Shown here piece after piece: positions 24,217 through 32,038 of a stretch of 54,583 nucleotides of DNA. The position numbers and the translations under genes were made by a program. Positions within the stretch are counted from its first letter, which is position 1, and the number at the start of each line of letters is the position of its first letter. Source of the DNA: Propionibacteriales bacterium. Its GTDB lineage: Bacteria > Actinomycetota > Actinomycetes > Propionibacteriales > Nocardioidaceae. Location of the stretch: positions 1-54,583 of the forward strand of contig JAPLCA010000039.1 in assembly GCA_026392465.1 (NCBI GenBank), read 5' to 3'. Under the pieces are notes generated by a model, which did no database searches, was not told the DNA's origin, and worked only from the letters and a program-made list of their open reading frames with translations.

Positions 24217-24976
24217 GGCGAACGACAGCGTCTCGGACGGTTGGATCGACGTGGTCGTCCGCCGAGCTCAGTCCATGCTCGGCACCGGGACCATTCCGCG
24301 ACGCGACAACGCGCACGCTGCGCTCGACCGTGTGCTCGATGCCGCACACTCATGCATCCACCGCACTGTCCGTCATGACCCCGTCGCACGTCGCGCCGCA
24401 TTGAAGGAACTGAGACGCGCGGTCAGCACAGCGGATGAGGCGCTCGCTCGATCGCTGGCGCGAAATGGCGCCGTTGGCGAACTCCCGGTGTTCTTCGCGG
24501 AGCGCAGCGTCGCCTCACCCTCGTTCTACGCCAGCCAAGACTGTGCTTGCGGATGGCCGACGCGCGGCTTCGCTCGTGAGGGCAGGCTGGCGTCCATCAT
24601 GCACACGACTCAGACGATCTGCGACCGGTGTGGAGACATCGAGAACGGGTGCGATCTGTCGTGCACGCTCCGCGCAAGCGGCGCATTCAACCTCGAGGTC
24701 GGCAGCGAGGTGGAGTACGGCTTGTCGCTGCACACAGATCCTGATCGAGAGTATCGTCTGGGATTTGGGTTCCGCCATGCTCTGAGGATCTCGGAAGCTC
24801 CCGCGGTTCAGGCCGTTCGAGCGACAGAAACGACCACCAAGGCGATCTTCCGATTCCGAACATCGACGGAGACTCGCGCGGAAGCGGAGTATCTACTGCC
24901 GTTCGCGGTCTCTGAGCTCGCGTTTGCGGTCGGACGAGTGCATGTTCGACTGTTCCCGACCGAGTTCGCCAGATGA
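24203..24976 (+). CDS. Cys-rich protein of unknown function, last gene of the cluster
   Basis: About 257 residues. A helical N-terminal part (to about 100) precedes a Cys cluster: Cys114-x-Cys116, then Cys140-x2-Cys143-x6-Cys150-x3-Cys154, a likely zinc or other metal site. The rest (about 160-257) alternates like a beta-rich domain (EVEYGLSLHTD, YRLGFGFRHAL, AIFRFRTSTETRAEAEYLLPF). I recognise no family. The start is uncertain: TTG 24203 overlaps the previous gene by 14 nt, while GTG 24092 would overlap by 125 nt. It is followed by a hairpin that closes the operon. Confidence 0.6.
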   Translation: MASAEANDSVSDGWIDVVVRRAQSMLGTGTIPRRDNAHAALDRVLDAAHSCIHRTVRHDPVARRAALKELRRAVSTADEALARSLARNGAVGELPVFFAERSVASPSFYASQDCACGWPTRGFAREGRLASIMHTTQTICDRCGDIENGCDLSCTLRASGAFNLEVGSEVEYGLSLHTDPDREYRLGFGFRHALRISEAPAVQAVRATETTTKAIFRFRTSTETRAEAEYLLPFAVSELAFAVGRVHVRLFPTEFAR

Positions 24977-25030
24977 ACGACAGGGACGTTCTCTCGATGC
25001 ATCTGCAGGGACCGTCTGGACTGGTGGCGT

Positions 25031-25068
25031 GTGGAGGCGCGACACGTCCTCGCTCGGACGGCCTCCAC
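25031..25068 (+). terminator. Probable terminator of the biosynthetic operon
   Basis: GTGGAGGC (25031-25038) pairs with GCCTCCAC (25061-25068), and an inner GTCC/GGAC stem extends it. It lies about 55 bp after the last stop. There is no U-tract. The remaining sequence up to tRNA-Arg holds no gene that I can support. Confidence 0.5.
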
Positions 25069-25241
25069 TCCGCATGAGCGTGGTACCGACTTGGGCTTGC
25101 GTCGCCGATCCCGGGAGCCCCGCAGGGCTTCGCGTTCGACCGGGCCCGAGCCGCTTTCGCGCTCGGTCGATGTGGTCTCGAAGCCCTTGACCGAGCTGAA
25201 CCATCTGGTGAGGTTCGGCGAGACCTCGGCGATTCCCAGGG

Positions 25242-25314
25242 TGCCCCCGGCAGGATTCGAACCTGCGACCTGCGGTTTAGGAAACCGTTGCTCTATCCCC
25301 TGAGCTACGGGGGC
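25242..25314 (-). tRNA. tRNA-Arg, anticodon CCT
   Basis: A 73-nt cloverleaf with a perfect 7-bp acceptor stem (GCCCCCG/CGGGGGC), a GTTCGAAT T-loop and the anticodon loop TTCCTAA, giving anticodon CCT (reads AGG). The 27-43 pair at the top of the anticodon stem is an A-C mismatch. CCA is not encoded. The 3' end faces the low-GC island, the usual side for site-specific integration. Confidence 0.95.
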
Positions 25315-25409
25315 CCGCGGGTGCGTTCGATCCCGTCGACGCACCCCGAGCAGCGTACCGGGCCGAGGTCGCGGCGACGCGGGGCAGGAGGGGAACCCCG
25401 GGTCGGGCG

Positions 25410-26276
25410 TCAGGACGACGACGGCGCAGGGTGGAAGCCTCGGCCGCTCTTGCGCCCGAGGAGGCCAGCGTCGGTCATGCGCTGGAGCAGCGGCGGAGGG
25501 GCGTACAGCGGCTCCTTGTACTCGGCGTACATCGACTCGGCGATCGCCTGGACGGTGTCGAGGCCGATGAGGTCACACAGGGCCAGCGGGCCCATGGGGT
25601 GGCCGCAACCGAGCCGCATCCCCTGGTCGATGTCGTGGGCGGTGGCGTACCCCGACTCGAGCATCCGCACCGCCGACAGCAGGTAGGGCACGAGCATCGC
25701 GTTGACCACGAAGCCCGCACGGTCGGTCGCCCGCACGACGTGCTTCGCGAGGCTGCCGCGCACGAAGTCCTCGGCGCGGGCGAGCGTCTCGCCGCTGGTC
25801 GTGATCGCGGTGACGATCTCGACGACCGGCATCACGGGCACGGGGTTGAAGAAGTGCAGCCCGACGACGCGGTCCGGCCGCGTCGTCGCCGCCGCAAGAC
25901 GCATGATCGGCAGGGACGAGGTGTTGCTCGCGAGCACCGCGTCCTCGGGCAGGACCTTGTCGACGCGCGAGAGCACGTCACTCTTGACGTCCTCGCGCTC
26001 GGTCACGGCCTCGACCACCAGACCACGGTCCGCACAGGTGTCGAGGTCGAGGCTGAAGGTGATCCGGTCGAGCACCTGCTGGCCGTCGGCGGACGTGAGC
26101 CTGCCCCTCTCCACCGCACGGGCCACGGAGGCCGCGACCCGGTCGCGGCCTCCGTCCCGTGCTGTCGCGTCGGCCTCGACGAGGAGCACGTCGTGGCCGG
26201 CGCGGGCGCACACCTCGGCGATGCCTGACCCCATCAGGCCGCCGCCGAGGACGCCGATCGCGAGCGGTTCGCTCAC
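25410..26276 (-). CDS. 3-hydroxybutyryl-CoA dehydrogenase
   Basis: The 288-residue enzyme oxidises or reduces (S)-3-hydroxyacyl-CoA with NAD(P). It has the Rossmann motif GVLGGGLMGSGIAEVCARAG near the N-terminus (read as GxGxMGxGIA), SNTSSLPIMRLA, the catalytic region VGLHFFNPVPVMPVVEIV, and DRAGFVVNAMLVPYL. The C-terminal helical domain includes LGCGHPMGPLALCDLIGLD. GTG 26276 overlaps the aceB stop (GTGA), so it is coupled to the glyoxylate operon. That links fatty acid or hydroxybutyrate use to the shunt. A longer frame to 26507 would run inside aceB. Confidence 0.93.
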   Translation of the reverse strand: MSEPLAIGVLGGGLMGSGIAEVCARAGHDVLLVEADATARDGGRDRVAASVARAVERGRLTSADGQQVLDRITFSLDLDTCADRGLVVEAVTEREDVKSDVLSRVDKVLPEDAVLASNTSSLPIMRLAAATTRPDRVVGLHFFNPVPVMPVVEIVTAITTSGETLARAEDFVRGSLAKHVVRATDRAGFVVNAMLVPYLLSAVRMLESGYATAHDIDQGMRLGCGHPMGPLALCDLIGLDTVQAIAESMYAEYKEPLYAPPPLLQRMTDAGLLGRKSGRGFHPAPSSS

Positions 26277-27880
26277 GCCGCCGCCTCCTCGCGGGTCACC
26301 AGGAAACGTCGGTAGGCGTCGTCGGTGAGGAACGCGGGAAGGTCGTCCCCGAGTGCACCTCGTCGCACGACGTGGCGCAGGGCCTCGATCCGCTCCGGCG
26401 GTCGCCCTGCCTTCTCCAACGCGTCGAGCTCCTGCTCCAGCAGGGCCGCGACCCGGAAGCGCGTGACGACACCGCCCCCGTCGAGCGGTGTCGCGTGACG
26501 GCACCACTGCCAGAGCTGGCAGCGCGAGATCTCCGCGGTCGCCGCGTCCTCCATCAGGCCGTCCAGCCCGACGGCACCTCGCCCGTCGAGCCAGGCGTCG
26601 ACGTAGCGGACGAGGACGGAGACGTTCGCGCGCAGTCCCTGGGCCGTGACCTCACCCGGCGTGGCGGCCACGTCGAGGAGGTCGGCAGCGGACACCTGGA
26701 CGTCGTCGCGCTGGCGCTCGACCTGGTTCGGCCGGTCGCCGAGCACCGCCGTGAAGGCGTCGCGGCAGGTCTGGACCAGACCGGGGTGCGCCACCCAGGA
26801 CCCGTCGTACCCGGCGGCCGCCTCGCGCTCCTTGTCGGCCCGGACCTTCGCCAGGGCGTCGCGGTTGCGGTCCTCGTCCCGGCTCGGGATGACCGCCGCC
26901 ATGCCGCCGATGGCGTGCGCACCGCGACGGTGGCACGTCTTCACGAGCAGCTCGGTGTAGGCCCGCATGAACGGCACGGTCATCGTCACGTCGGCGCGGT
27001 CCGGCAGCACGTAGGCAGGATCGGCCCCGAGGTTCTTGATCGTGCTGAAGATGTAGTCCCAGCGGCCGGCGTTGAGACCGGCCGCGTGGTCGCGCAGCTC
27101 GTAGAGGATCTCCTCCATCTCGAAGGCAGCGGGGAGCGTCTCGATGAGCACCGTCGCGCGGATCGTGCCGTGCGGGATGCGCAGCCACTGCTCGGTGCGG
27201 GTGAACACGTCGTCCCACCAGCGGGCCTCGAGGTGGCCCTCGAGCTTGGGGAGGTAGAAGTACGGGCCCGTTCCCTGCTCGATGAGCCGCCGGGCGTTGT
27301 GGTGCACGTAGAGGCCGAAGTCGAAGAGCGCGCCGGCGATGGGTGCGCCCTTGATGCGCAGGTGCTCCTCGTCGAGGTGGAGCCCCCGCGGACGCACGAT
27401 GATCGTGGCCAGCGGGCCGTCCTGCAGCCGGTAGCGCTTGCCGTTCTCCTCGTGCTCGATGACCCGGCTCACCGCGTCGTGCAGGTTGAGCTGGCCGTCG
27501 ACGACGTTGCGCCACGACGGGCTGGTCGCGTCCTCGAAGTCCGCCAGCCAGCCCTGCGCGCCGGAGTTGAGGGCGTTGATCGTCATCTTGCGGTCGACCG
27601 GCCCGGTGATCTCGACCCGGCGGTCCTCCAGACCGGGTCCGGATCCCGCCACCTGCCAGGACGGGTCCTCGCGGACCGCGGCCGTCTCGGGGAGGAAGTC
27701 GGGACCGCCTGCGGCCGAGAGGTCCCGGTCGCGACGCAGGCGCAGCAGCTCGCGCCGACGCCCGTCGAACCGGTCGTGCAGCATGCGCAGGATGCCGAGC
27801 CCGCCGTCGCTGAACACCTCGTGGTCGCGCGGTCCGACCGGACCGAGCACCTGCATGTCGTTACGGGTGGGTGCGCACAT
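26273..27880 (-). CDS. aceB: Malate synthase A
   Basis: The 535-residue enzyme condenses glyoxylate with acetyl-CoA to malate, the second step of the glyoxylate shunt. It is of the A type. Family segments seen include KMTINALNSGAQGWLADFEDATSPSW, IIVRPRGLHLDEEH, FYLPKLEGHLEARWW and ATVLIETLPAAFEMEEILYELRDH (each read as shorter blocks), and GRWDYIFSTIKNL. The start overlaps the aceA stop by one base (TGATG). It is followed in the same operon by a hydroxyacyl-CoA dehydrogenase. Confidence 0.97.
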   Translation of the reverse strand: MCAPTRNDMQVLGPVGPRDHEVFSDGGLGILRMLHDRFDGRRRELLRLRRDRDLSAAGGPDFLPETAAVREDPSWQVAGSGPGLEDRRVEITGPVDRKMTINALNSGAQGWLADFEDATSPSWRNVVDGQLNLHDAVSRVIEHEENGKRYRLQDGPLATIIVRPRGLHLDEEHLRIKGAPIAGALFDFGLYVHHNARRLIEQGTGPYFYLPKLEGHLEARWWDDVFTRTEQWLRIPHGTIRATVLIETLPAAFEMEEILYELRDHAAGLNAGRWDYIFSTIKNLGADPAYVLPDRADVTMTVPFMRAYTELLVKTCHRRGAHAIGGMAAVIPSRDEDRNRDALAKVRADKEREAAAGYDGSWVAHPGLVQTCRDAFTAVLGDRPNQVERQRDDVQVSAADLLDVAATPGEVTAQGLRANVSVLVRYVDAWLDGRGAVGLDGLMEDAATAEISRCQLWQWCRHATPLDGGGVVTRFRVAALLEQELDALEKAGRPPERIEALRHVVRRGALGDDLPAFLTDDAYRRFLVTREEAAA

Positions 27881-29172
27881 CAGAACTGCGCCTCCTCGGT
27901 CGACCCGGTCAGCGCGGTGGTGGACGAGGCCGGGTTGATGGTCGTGCTGAGGGCGTCGAAGTAGCCGGTCCCCGCCTCGCGCTGGTGCTTCGTGGCCGTG
28001 TATCCGCGCGCCTCGTCGCCGAACTCACGCTCCTGCAGCTCGACGTACGCGCTCATGCCGGTGCGCGCGTAGCCGTGGGCGAGGTCGAACATCGAGTGGT
28101 TGAGCGCGTGGAAGCCGGCCAGGGTGATGAACTGGAAGGTGTAGCCCATCGCGCCGAGCTCACGCTGGAACTTCGCGATCGTCGCGTCGTCGAGGTGCTT
28201 GCGCCAGTTGAACGACGGCGAGCAGTTGTAGGCGAGCAGCTGGTCGGGGTGCTCCTTCTTGATCGCCTCCGCGTACTGGCGGGCCAGCTCGAGGTCCGGC
28301 TCGGACGTCTCCATCCACAGCAGGTCCGCGTACTCGGCGTAGGCGATGCCACGGTCGATGCACGGGTCGATGCCGTTCGACACCTCGAAGAAGCCCTCGG
28401 AGGTGCGGCCTCCGGTGAGGAAGCGACGGTCGCGCTCGTCGACGTCGCTCGTGAGGAGCGTCGCGGCCTGCGCGTCCGTGCGGGCGATGACGACGGTCGG
28501 CACGCCGGCGACGTCGGCGGCGAGGCGGGCCGCGTTCAGGGTGCGGACGTGCTGCTGGGTCGGGATCAGGACCTTCCCGCCCAGGTGTCCGCACTTCTTC
28601 TCGCTCGCGAGCTGGTCCTCCCAGTGCACCCCCGCGGCACCGGCGGCGATCATCGCCCGCATCAGCTCGTACGCGTTGAGCGGGCCGCCGAAGCCGGCCT
28701 CCGCGTCCGCGACGATCGGGGCGAACCAGTCGCGGGTGACCTCCCCCTCGGCGTGCTCGAGCTGGTCGGCGCGCTGCAGCGCGTTGTTGATGCGACGCAC
28801 GACGGCGGGCACCGAGTTGGCCGGGTACAGGCTCTGGTCGGGGTAGGTCTGCCCGGCGAGGTTCGCGTCGGCGGCGACCTGCCAGCCGGACAGGTAGATC
28901 GCACGGAGCCCGGCGCGGACCTGCTGGACCGCCTGGTTGCCGGTGAGGGCGCCGAGCGCGTTCACGTAGTCGACGCCCTCGACCTGGCCGGAGACGTAGT
29001 CCCACAGCTTGCGGGCGCCGAGGTCGGCGAGGGTGTGCGCCTCCTGCACGGTGCCGCGCAGCCGCACGACGTCGGCGCCGGAGTAGTCGCGCTTCACGTT
29101 CCTCCAGCGCGGGTCGGACGCCCAGGCGGCGTCGAGCTGCTCGGCGGTGGGGGCGGGGTTCTGGTTCGTCAT
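27880..29172 (-). CDS. aceA: Isocitrate lyase
   Basis: The 430-residue enzyme splits isocitrate to succinate and glyoxylate. The active-site motif [13 protein letters not shown] (catalytic Cys of KKCGH) is intact, as are [21 protein letters not shown] and [12 protein letters not shown] 29172 is chosen because it gives the length normal for the family; the frame continues upstream without support. Together with aceB and the dehydrogenase it forms an operon for growth on acetate or fatty acids, transcribed divergently from a RamB-type regulator. Confidence 0.97.
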   Translation of the reverse strand: MTNQNPAPTAEQLDAAWASDPRWRNVKRDYSGADVVRLRGTVQEAHTLADLGARKLWDYVSGQVEGVDYVNALGALTGNQAVQQVRAGLRAIYLSGWQVAADANLAGQTYPDQSLYPANSVPAVVRRINNALQRADQLEHAEGEVTRDWFAPIVADAEAGFGGPLNAYELMRAMIAAGAAGVHWEDQLASEKKCGHLGGKVLIPTQQHVRTLNAARLAADVAGVPTVVIARTDAQAATLLTSDVDERDRRFLTGGRTSEGFFEVSNGIDPCIDRGIAYAEYADLLWMETSEPDLELARQYAEAIKKEHPDQLLAYNCSPSFNWRKHLDDATIAKFQRELGAMGYTFQFITLAGFHALNHSMFDLAHGYARTGMSAYVELQEREFGDEARGYTATKHQREAGTGYFDALSTTINPASSTTALTGSTEEAQF

Positions 29173-29298
29173 CGTGGCTCCTGGTGCAGTGCTCCCGGTC
29201 CGGGTGATCCGGGGCGTCTCGGGATCCAGTGCAGCGGCCGTCCCGCCCGAGGTGAAGTCACGCAGTCCGCCAGGTTCTGACAACCAAGACCACCGCTT

Positions 29299-29314
29299 TT
29301 GCCAAGATTGCGAA
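29299..29314. promoter_or_regulatory. Direct repeat TTGCCAA-GA-TTGCGAA, candidate RamB site
   Basis: Two 7-mers, TTGCCAA (29299-29305) and TTGCGAA (29308-29314), lie 9 bp apart in the aceA/ramB intergenic region. They resemble the TTTGC-containing sites bound by RamB in corynebacteria and mycobacteria. Position fits control of aceA and autoregulation; binding is inferred only from resemblance. Confidence 0.35.
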
Positions 29315-29337
29315 GGCTCGACCTTTCACAGATCGCC

Positions 29338-29343
29338 TACGGT
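29338..29343 (+). promoter_or_regulatory. -10 box of the RamB-type regulator gene (leaderless)
   Basis: TACGGT lies 6 nt before ATG 29350, matching TANNNT-N6-start. This also favours ATG 29350 over an in-frame TTG at 29299. Confidence 0.5.
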
Positions 29344-29349
29344 GAGCCC

Positions 29350-30750
29350 ATGGACAAGCTCTACGCAGGTGCGCGGCTGCGTCGACTGCGCGAGGAGCGC
29401 GGCCTCAGCCAGGTCGAGCTCGCACGGATCCTGGCCATCTCGGCCAGCTACCTGAACCAGATCGAGCACGACACCCGGCCGCTGACGGTCACCGTGCTGG
29501 TGCGGCTCACCGAGGTCTTCGGCGTCGACCCGGCGTTCTTCAGCCCCCGCGACACCGCCCGCCAGCTCGCGGAGCTGCGAGAGGCGCTGCCGGAGGCCAG
29601 CGGCGCCACCGGCCTGCCGCTGTCGGACCTGCAGCAGGTCGCCGGGTCCATGCCCGAGGTCGCGGAGGCGATCGTGCAGCTGCACCGGCGCTACCGCGAC
29701 GCCGTCGCCCACCTGGAGGCCGTGACCGACCGCCGCGCCGCCTCGCAGGCCCTCATGCCGCACGAGCACGTCCGCGACTTCTTCTACCGGCACCAGAACT
29801 ACATCGACCCCGTCGACCGGGCCGCGGAGGACCTGGCGCGGTCCATCGGGACACGACGCCTCGAGGTCCGCCGCCACCTGCGACGTCACCTGCAGACCGC
29901 TCACGGCGTCACCGTCGCGGCCAGTGCGGCCGACGGTCGCAGCACCCTCGAGTACGACGAGGCCACACGTACGCTCCGTCTCGCGCCCGACCTCCGCCCT
30001 GGGCAGCAGGCGTTCCGCATGGCGACACAGCTCGCCTACCTGGAGGCGGGCGACGTCCTCGACGCCGTCCTCGACGCCGAGACCTGGCCGGACGACACCA
30101 CCCGCGCCCTGGCGCGGATCGGTCTGGCCCACTACTTCGCCGGCGCGCTGATCCTGCCCTACCGCCCCTTCTTCCGCGCCGCCGAGCGGCTGCGCTACGA
30201 CGTCGAGGTGCTCGCCGAGCACTTCGGCGTCGGCTACGAGACCGTCGCCCACCGGCTGAGCACGCTGCAGCGGTCCGAGCTGCGCGGCGTGCCGTTCATC
30301 TTCGTGCGGGTCGACAAGGCGGGGAACATCTCCAAGCGCGTGTCGGCCACGGGCTTCCACTTCTCGCGCAGCGGCGGCACCTGCCCGCTCTGGAACGTCT
30401 ACGACGCCTTCGCCTCCCCCGGACAGGTCGACGTGCAGGTGGCGGAGATGCCCGACGGCCAGCGCTACCTGTGGGTGGCCCGGACCGTCACCCGGCGGCG
30501 CGGCGGCTACGGCAGCGCGGCCAAGACGTTCGTCATCGGGCTGGGCTGCGAGCTGCGCCAGGCCGGGCGCCTGGTCTACAGCGCGGGGCTCGACCTCGCC
30601 CAGCCGGACGTCATGCCGATCGGACCTGGCTGTCGCACGTGCGACCGCCCTCGCTGCCCGCAGCGTGCCGCCCCGCCGATCGGCCGACCGCTCCAGGTCG
30701 ACGAGCACCGCAGCTCCTTCGACCCGTACGGGGTCGGTCGACCGGCCTGA
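29350..30750 (+). CDS. RamB-family (XRE, short-chain fatty acyl) transcriptional regulator
   Basis: The 466-residue protein has an N-terminal XRE helix-turn-helix (LRRLREERGLSQVELARILAIS and SYLNQIEHDTRPL, about residues 9-45). A middle ImmA/IrrE-like region (YRPFFRAAERLRYDVEVLAEHFGVGYETVAHRLSTLQR, read in parts) and a C-terminal domain with Cys residues (GPGCRTCDRPRCPQRA) follow. This is the architecture of RamB, which represses aceA/aceB and other acetate genes and senses acyl-CoA status. Its divergent position next to aceA strongly supports the same role. ATG 29350 is preferred because a -10 box lies 6 nt upstream. Confidence 0.92.
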   Translation: MDKLYAGARLRRLREERGLSQVELARILAISASYLNQIEHDTRPLTVTVLVRLTEVFGVDPAFFSPRDTARQLAELREALPEASGATGLPLSDLQQVAGSMPEVAEAIVQLHRRYRDAVAHLEAVTDRRAASQALMPHEHVRDFFYRHQNYIDPVDRAAEDLARSIGTRRLEVRRHLRRHLQTAHGVTVAASAADGRSTLEYDEATRTLRLAPDLRPGQQAFRMATQLAYLEAGDVLDAVLDAETWPDDTTRALARIGLAHYFAGALILPYRPFFRAAERLRYDVEVLAEHFGVGYETVAHRLSTLQRSELRGVPFIFVRVDKAGNISKRVSATGFHFSRSGGTCPLWNVYDAFASPGQVDVQVAEMPDGQRYLWVARTVTRRRGGYGSAAKTFVIGLGCELRQAGRLVYSAGLDLAQPDVMPIGPGCRTCDRPRCPQRAAPPIGRPLQVDEHRSSFDPYGVGRPA

Positions 30751-30782
30751 GCACGATGCGCCCTCGGCACGTCGTCGCTCGT

Positions 30783-31023
30783 CGCCTCGGTGCTGCTACG
30801 GTGCGGCTGCCAGTCGCGTCCGGCCACGGTCGGACCAGGGAACCCGGTGGGAATCCGGGACTGACGCGCAGCGGTGTGGGTGACGGGCCAGGCATGACAC
30901 CACTGGACTCTCGGGTCCGGGAAGGTGCCTGGTCCGGTTGATCCCGAGTCCGAAGACCTGCTGGCCGCGGCCTCGCCGAGGTCGCGACACCCGACCCGGG
31001 GTTCTCGCGCACGGAGCCCCCGG
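30783..31023 (+). ncRNA. Cobalamin (B12) riboswitch with downstream hairpin
   Basis: The conserved core GGTGGGAATCCGGGACTGAC plus GCGCAGCGGT is followed by the 3' element GAGTCCGAAGACCTG (about 30946-30960). That is the typical order of an adenosylcobalamin aptamer (about 30783-30970). A CCGGGG/CCCCGG hairpin (30996-31023) then sits directly ahead of the GAGGG ribosome site of the next gene. Binding of cobalamin would be expected to switch the transporter operon off. The 5' border is approximate. Confidence 0.88.
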
Positions 31024-31041
31024 ATCCCAGAGGGCACCACC

Positions 31042-32025
31042 ATGGCCATCCGTCGTACCCCCGTCCACCTCGCCGCCTGCCTCTCCTCGGCCCTGCTGCT
31101 GAGCGCCTGCACCGGCGCCCCCGGAGCCGACCGCTCCGACGTCGGCGGCACCGCCGGCTACCCCGTCTCCGTCGACGACTGCGGCACCACCTCCGTCGTC
31201 GACGCCCCGCCGCGTCGAGCCGTCACGATGAACCAGGGCGCGACAGAGGTCGCGCTCGCTCTCGGCCTGGAGGACAGGCTCGCCGGGACCGCCTACCTCG
31301 ACGACCGGGTCGCCGACGCGCACGCCGAGGCCTACTCCTCCGTCGACGTGATCGCGAAGGAGTACCCCGACCAGGAGGCCCTCCTGGCGGCCGAGCCCGA
31401 CTTCGTCTACGCCTCCTACACGAGCGCGTTCGACGAGGAGACGGCAGCGTCCCGGTCCGAGCTCGCCGACCTCGGGATCGCCACCTACACCTCGCCCCTC
31501 GGCTGCCGGGACGCCGACGGCCGGGTGACGTTCGACGACGTCTGGGACGAGGTCGAGACCGTGGCGGAGGTCTTCGACGTGGCCGACCGCGCCACCGCCC
31601 TCGTGGAGCGTCAGCGCTACACCCTGACGAAGCTGGAGGACGAGGCGGCCGGGGACGGGCTCGACGTCTTCTGGTTCGACTCCGGCGACAGGACACCGCT
31701 GGCCGGGGCGGGCCAGGGCGGCCCACAGCTCGTGCTCGACGCGGTCGGGGCCACCAACGTCTTCGCCGACGTCGACGGCGGCTGGTCCGAGGTGCCCTGG
31801 GAGGACGTCCTCGCGGCCGATCCCGACGTGATCGTGCTCGCCGACGCCTCCTGGTCCTCGGCTGCGCAGAAGCGCGGGCACCTCGAGAAGGACCCGGTGC
31901 TCAGGACGCTGCGTGCCGTCCGCGAGGGTCGGTTGGTCACCGTGCCGTACAGCGCGTCGACGCCCGGCGTGCGGCTCGTGGAGGGGGCCTCGACCCTCGC
32001 CCAGCAGCTCACGGACCTGGGCTGA
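31042..32025 (+). CDS. btuF: Substrate-binding lipoprotein of a cobalamin-type ABC importer
   Basis: The 327-residue protein has a lipoprotein signal peptide with lipobox LLLSAC (Cys at about residue 20) and a periplasmic-binding-protein class III fold (two lobes joined by a long helix). Segments include RAVTMNQGATEVALALGLEDRLAGTAYLD (read in parts), EYPDQEALLAAEPDFVYASY and WEDVLAADPDVIVLAD. This is the BtuF/FhuD type. The upstream B12 riboswitch identifies corrinoid as the likely ligand; a siderophore-like ligand would otherwise be possible. It is the first gene of a four-gene operon. Confidence 0.88.
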   Translation: MAIRRTPVHLAACLSSALLLSACTGAPGADRSDVGGTAGYPVSVDDCGTTSVVDAPPRRAVTMNQGATEVALALGLEDRLAGTAYLDDRVADAHAEAYSSVDVIAKEYPDQEALLAAEPDFVYASYTSAFDEETAASRSELADLGIATYTSPLGCRDADGRVTFDDVWDEVETVAEVFDVADRATALVERQRYTLTKLEDEAAGDGLDVFWFDSGDRTPLAGAGQGGPQLVLDAVGATNVFADVDGGWSEVPWEDVLAADPDVIVLADASWSSAAQKRGHLEKDPVLRTLRAVREGRLVTVPYSASTPGVRLVEGASTLAQQLTDLG

Positions 32026-32038
32026 GGAGGCTGTCAGG

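Larger units (their letters stand above)
14445..25241. mobile_element. Putative genomic island abutting tRNA-Arg(CCT), carrying a biosynthetic cluster
   Basis: Genes from the MFS transporter to the Cys-rich protein use visibly more A/T than the flanks; for example row 18361-18420 has 34 G/C of 60. The block lies between a core sugar dehydrogenase and the 3' end of tRNA-Arg, a classic integration side. No integrase, transposase or duplicated tRNA end was found, so the element, if mobile once, has lost its machinery. Borders are approximate. Confidence 0.5.
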
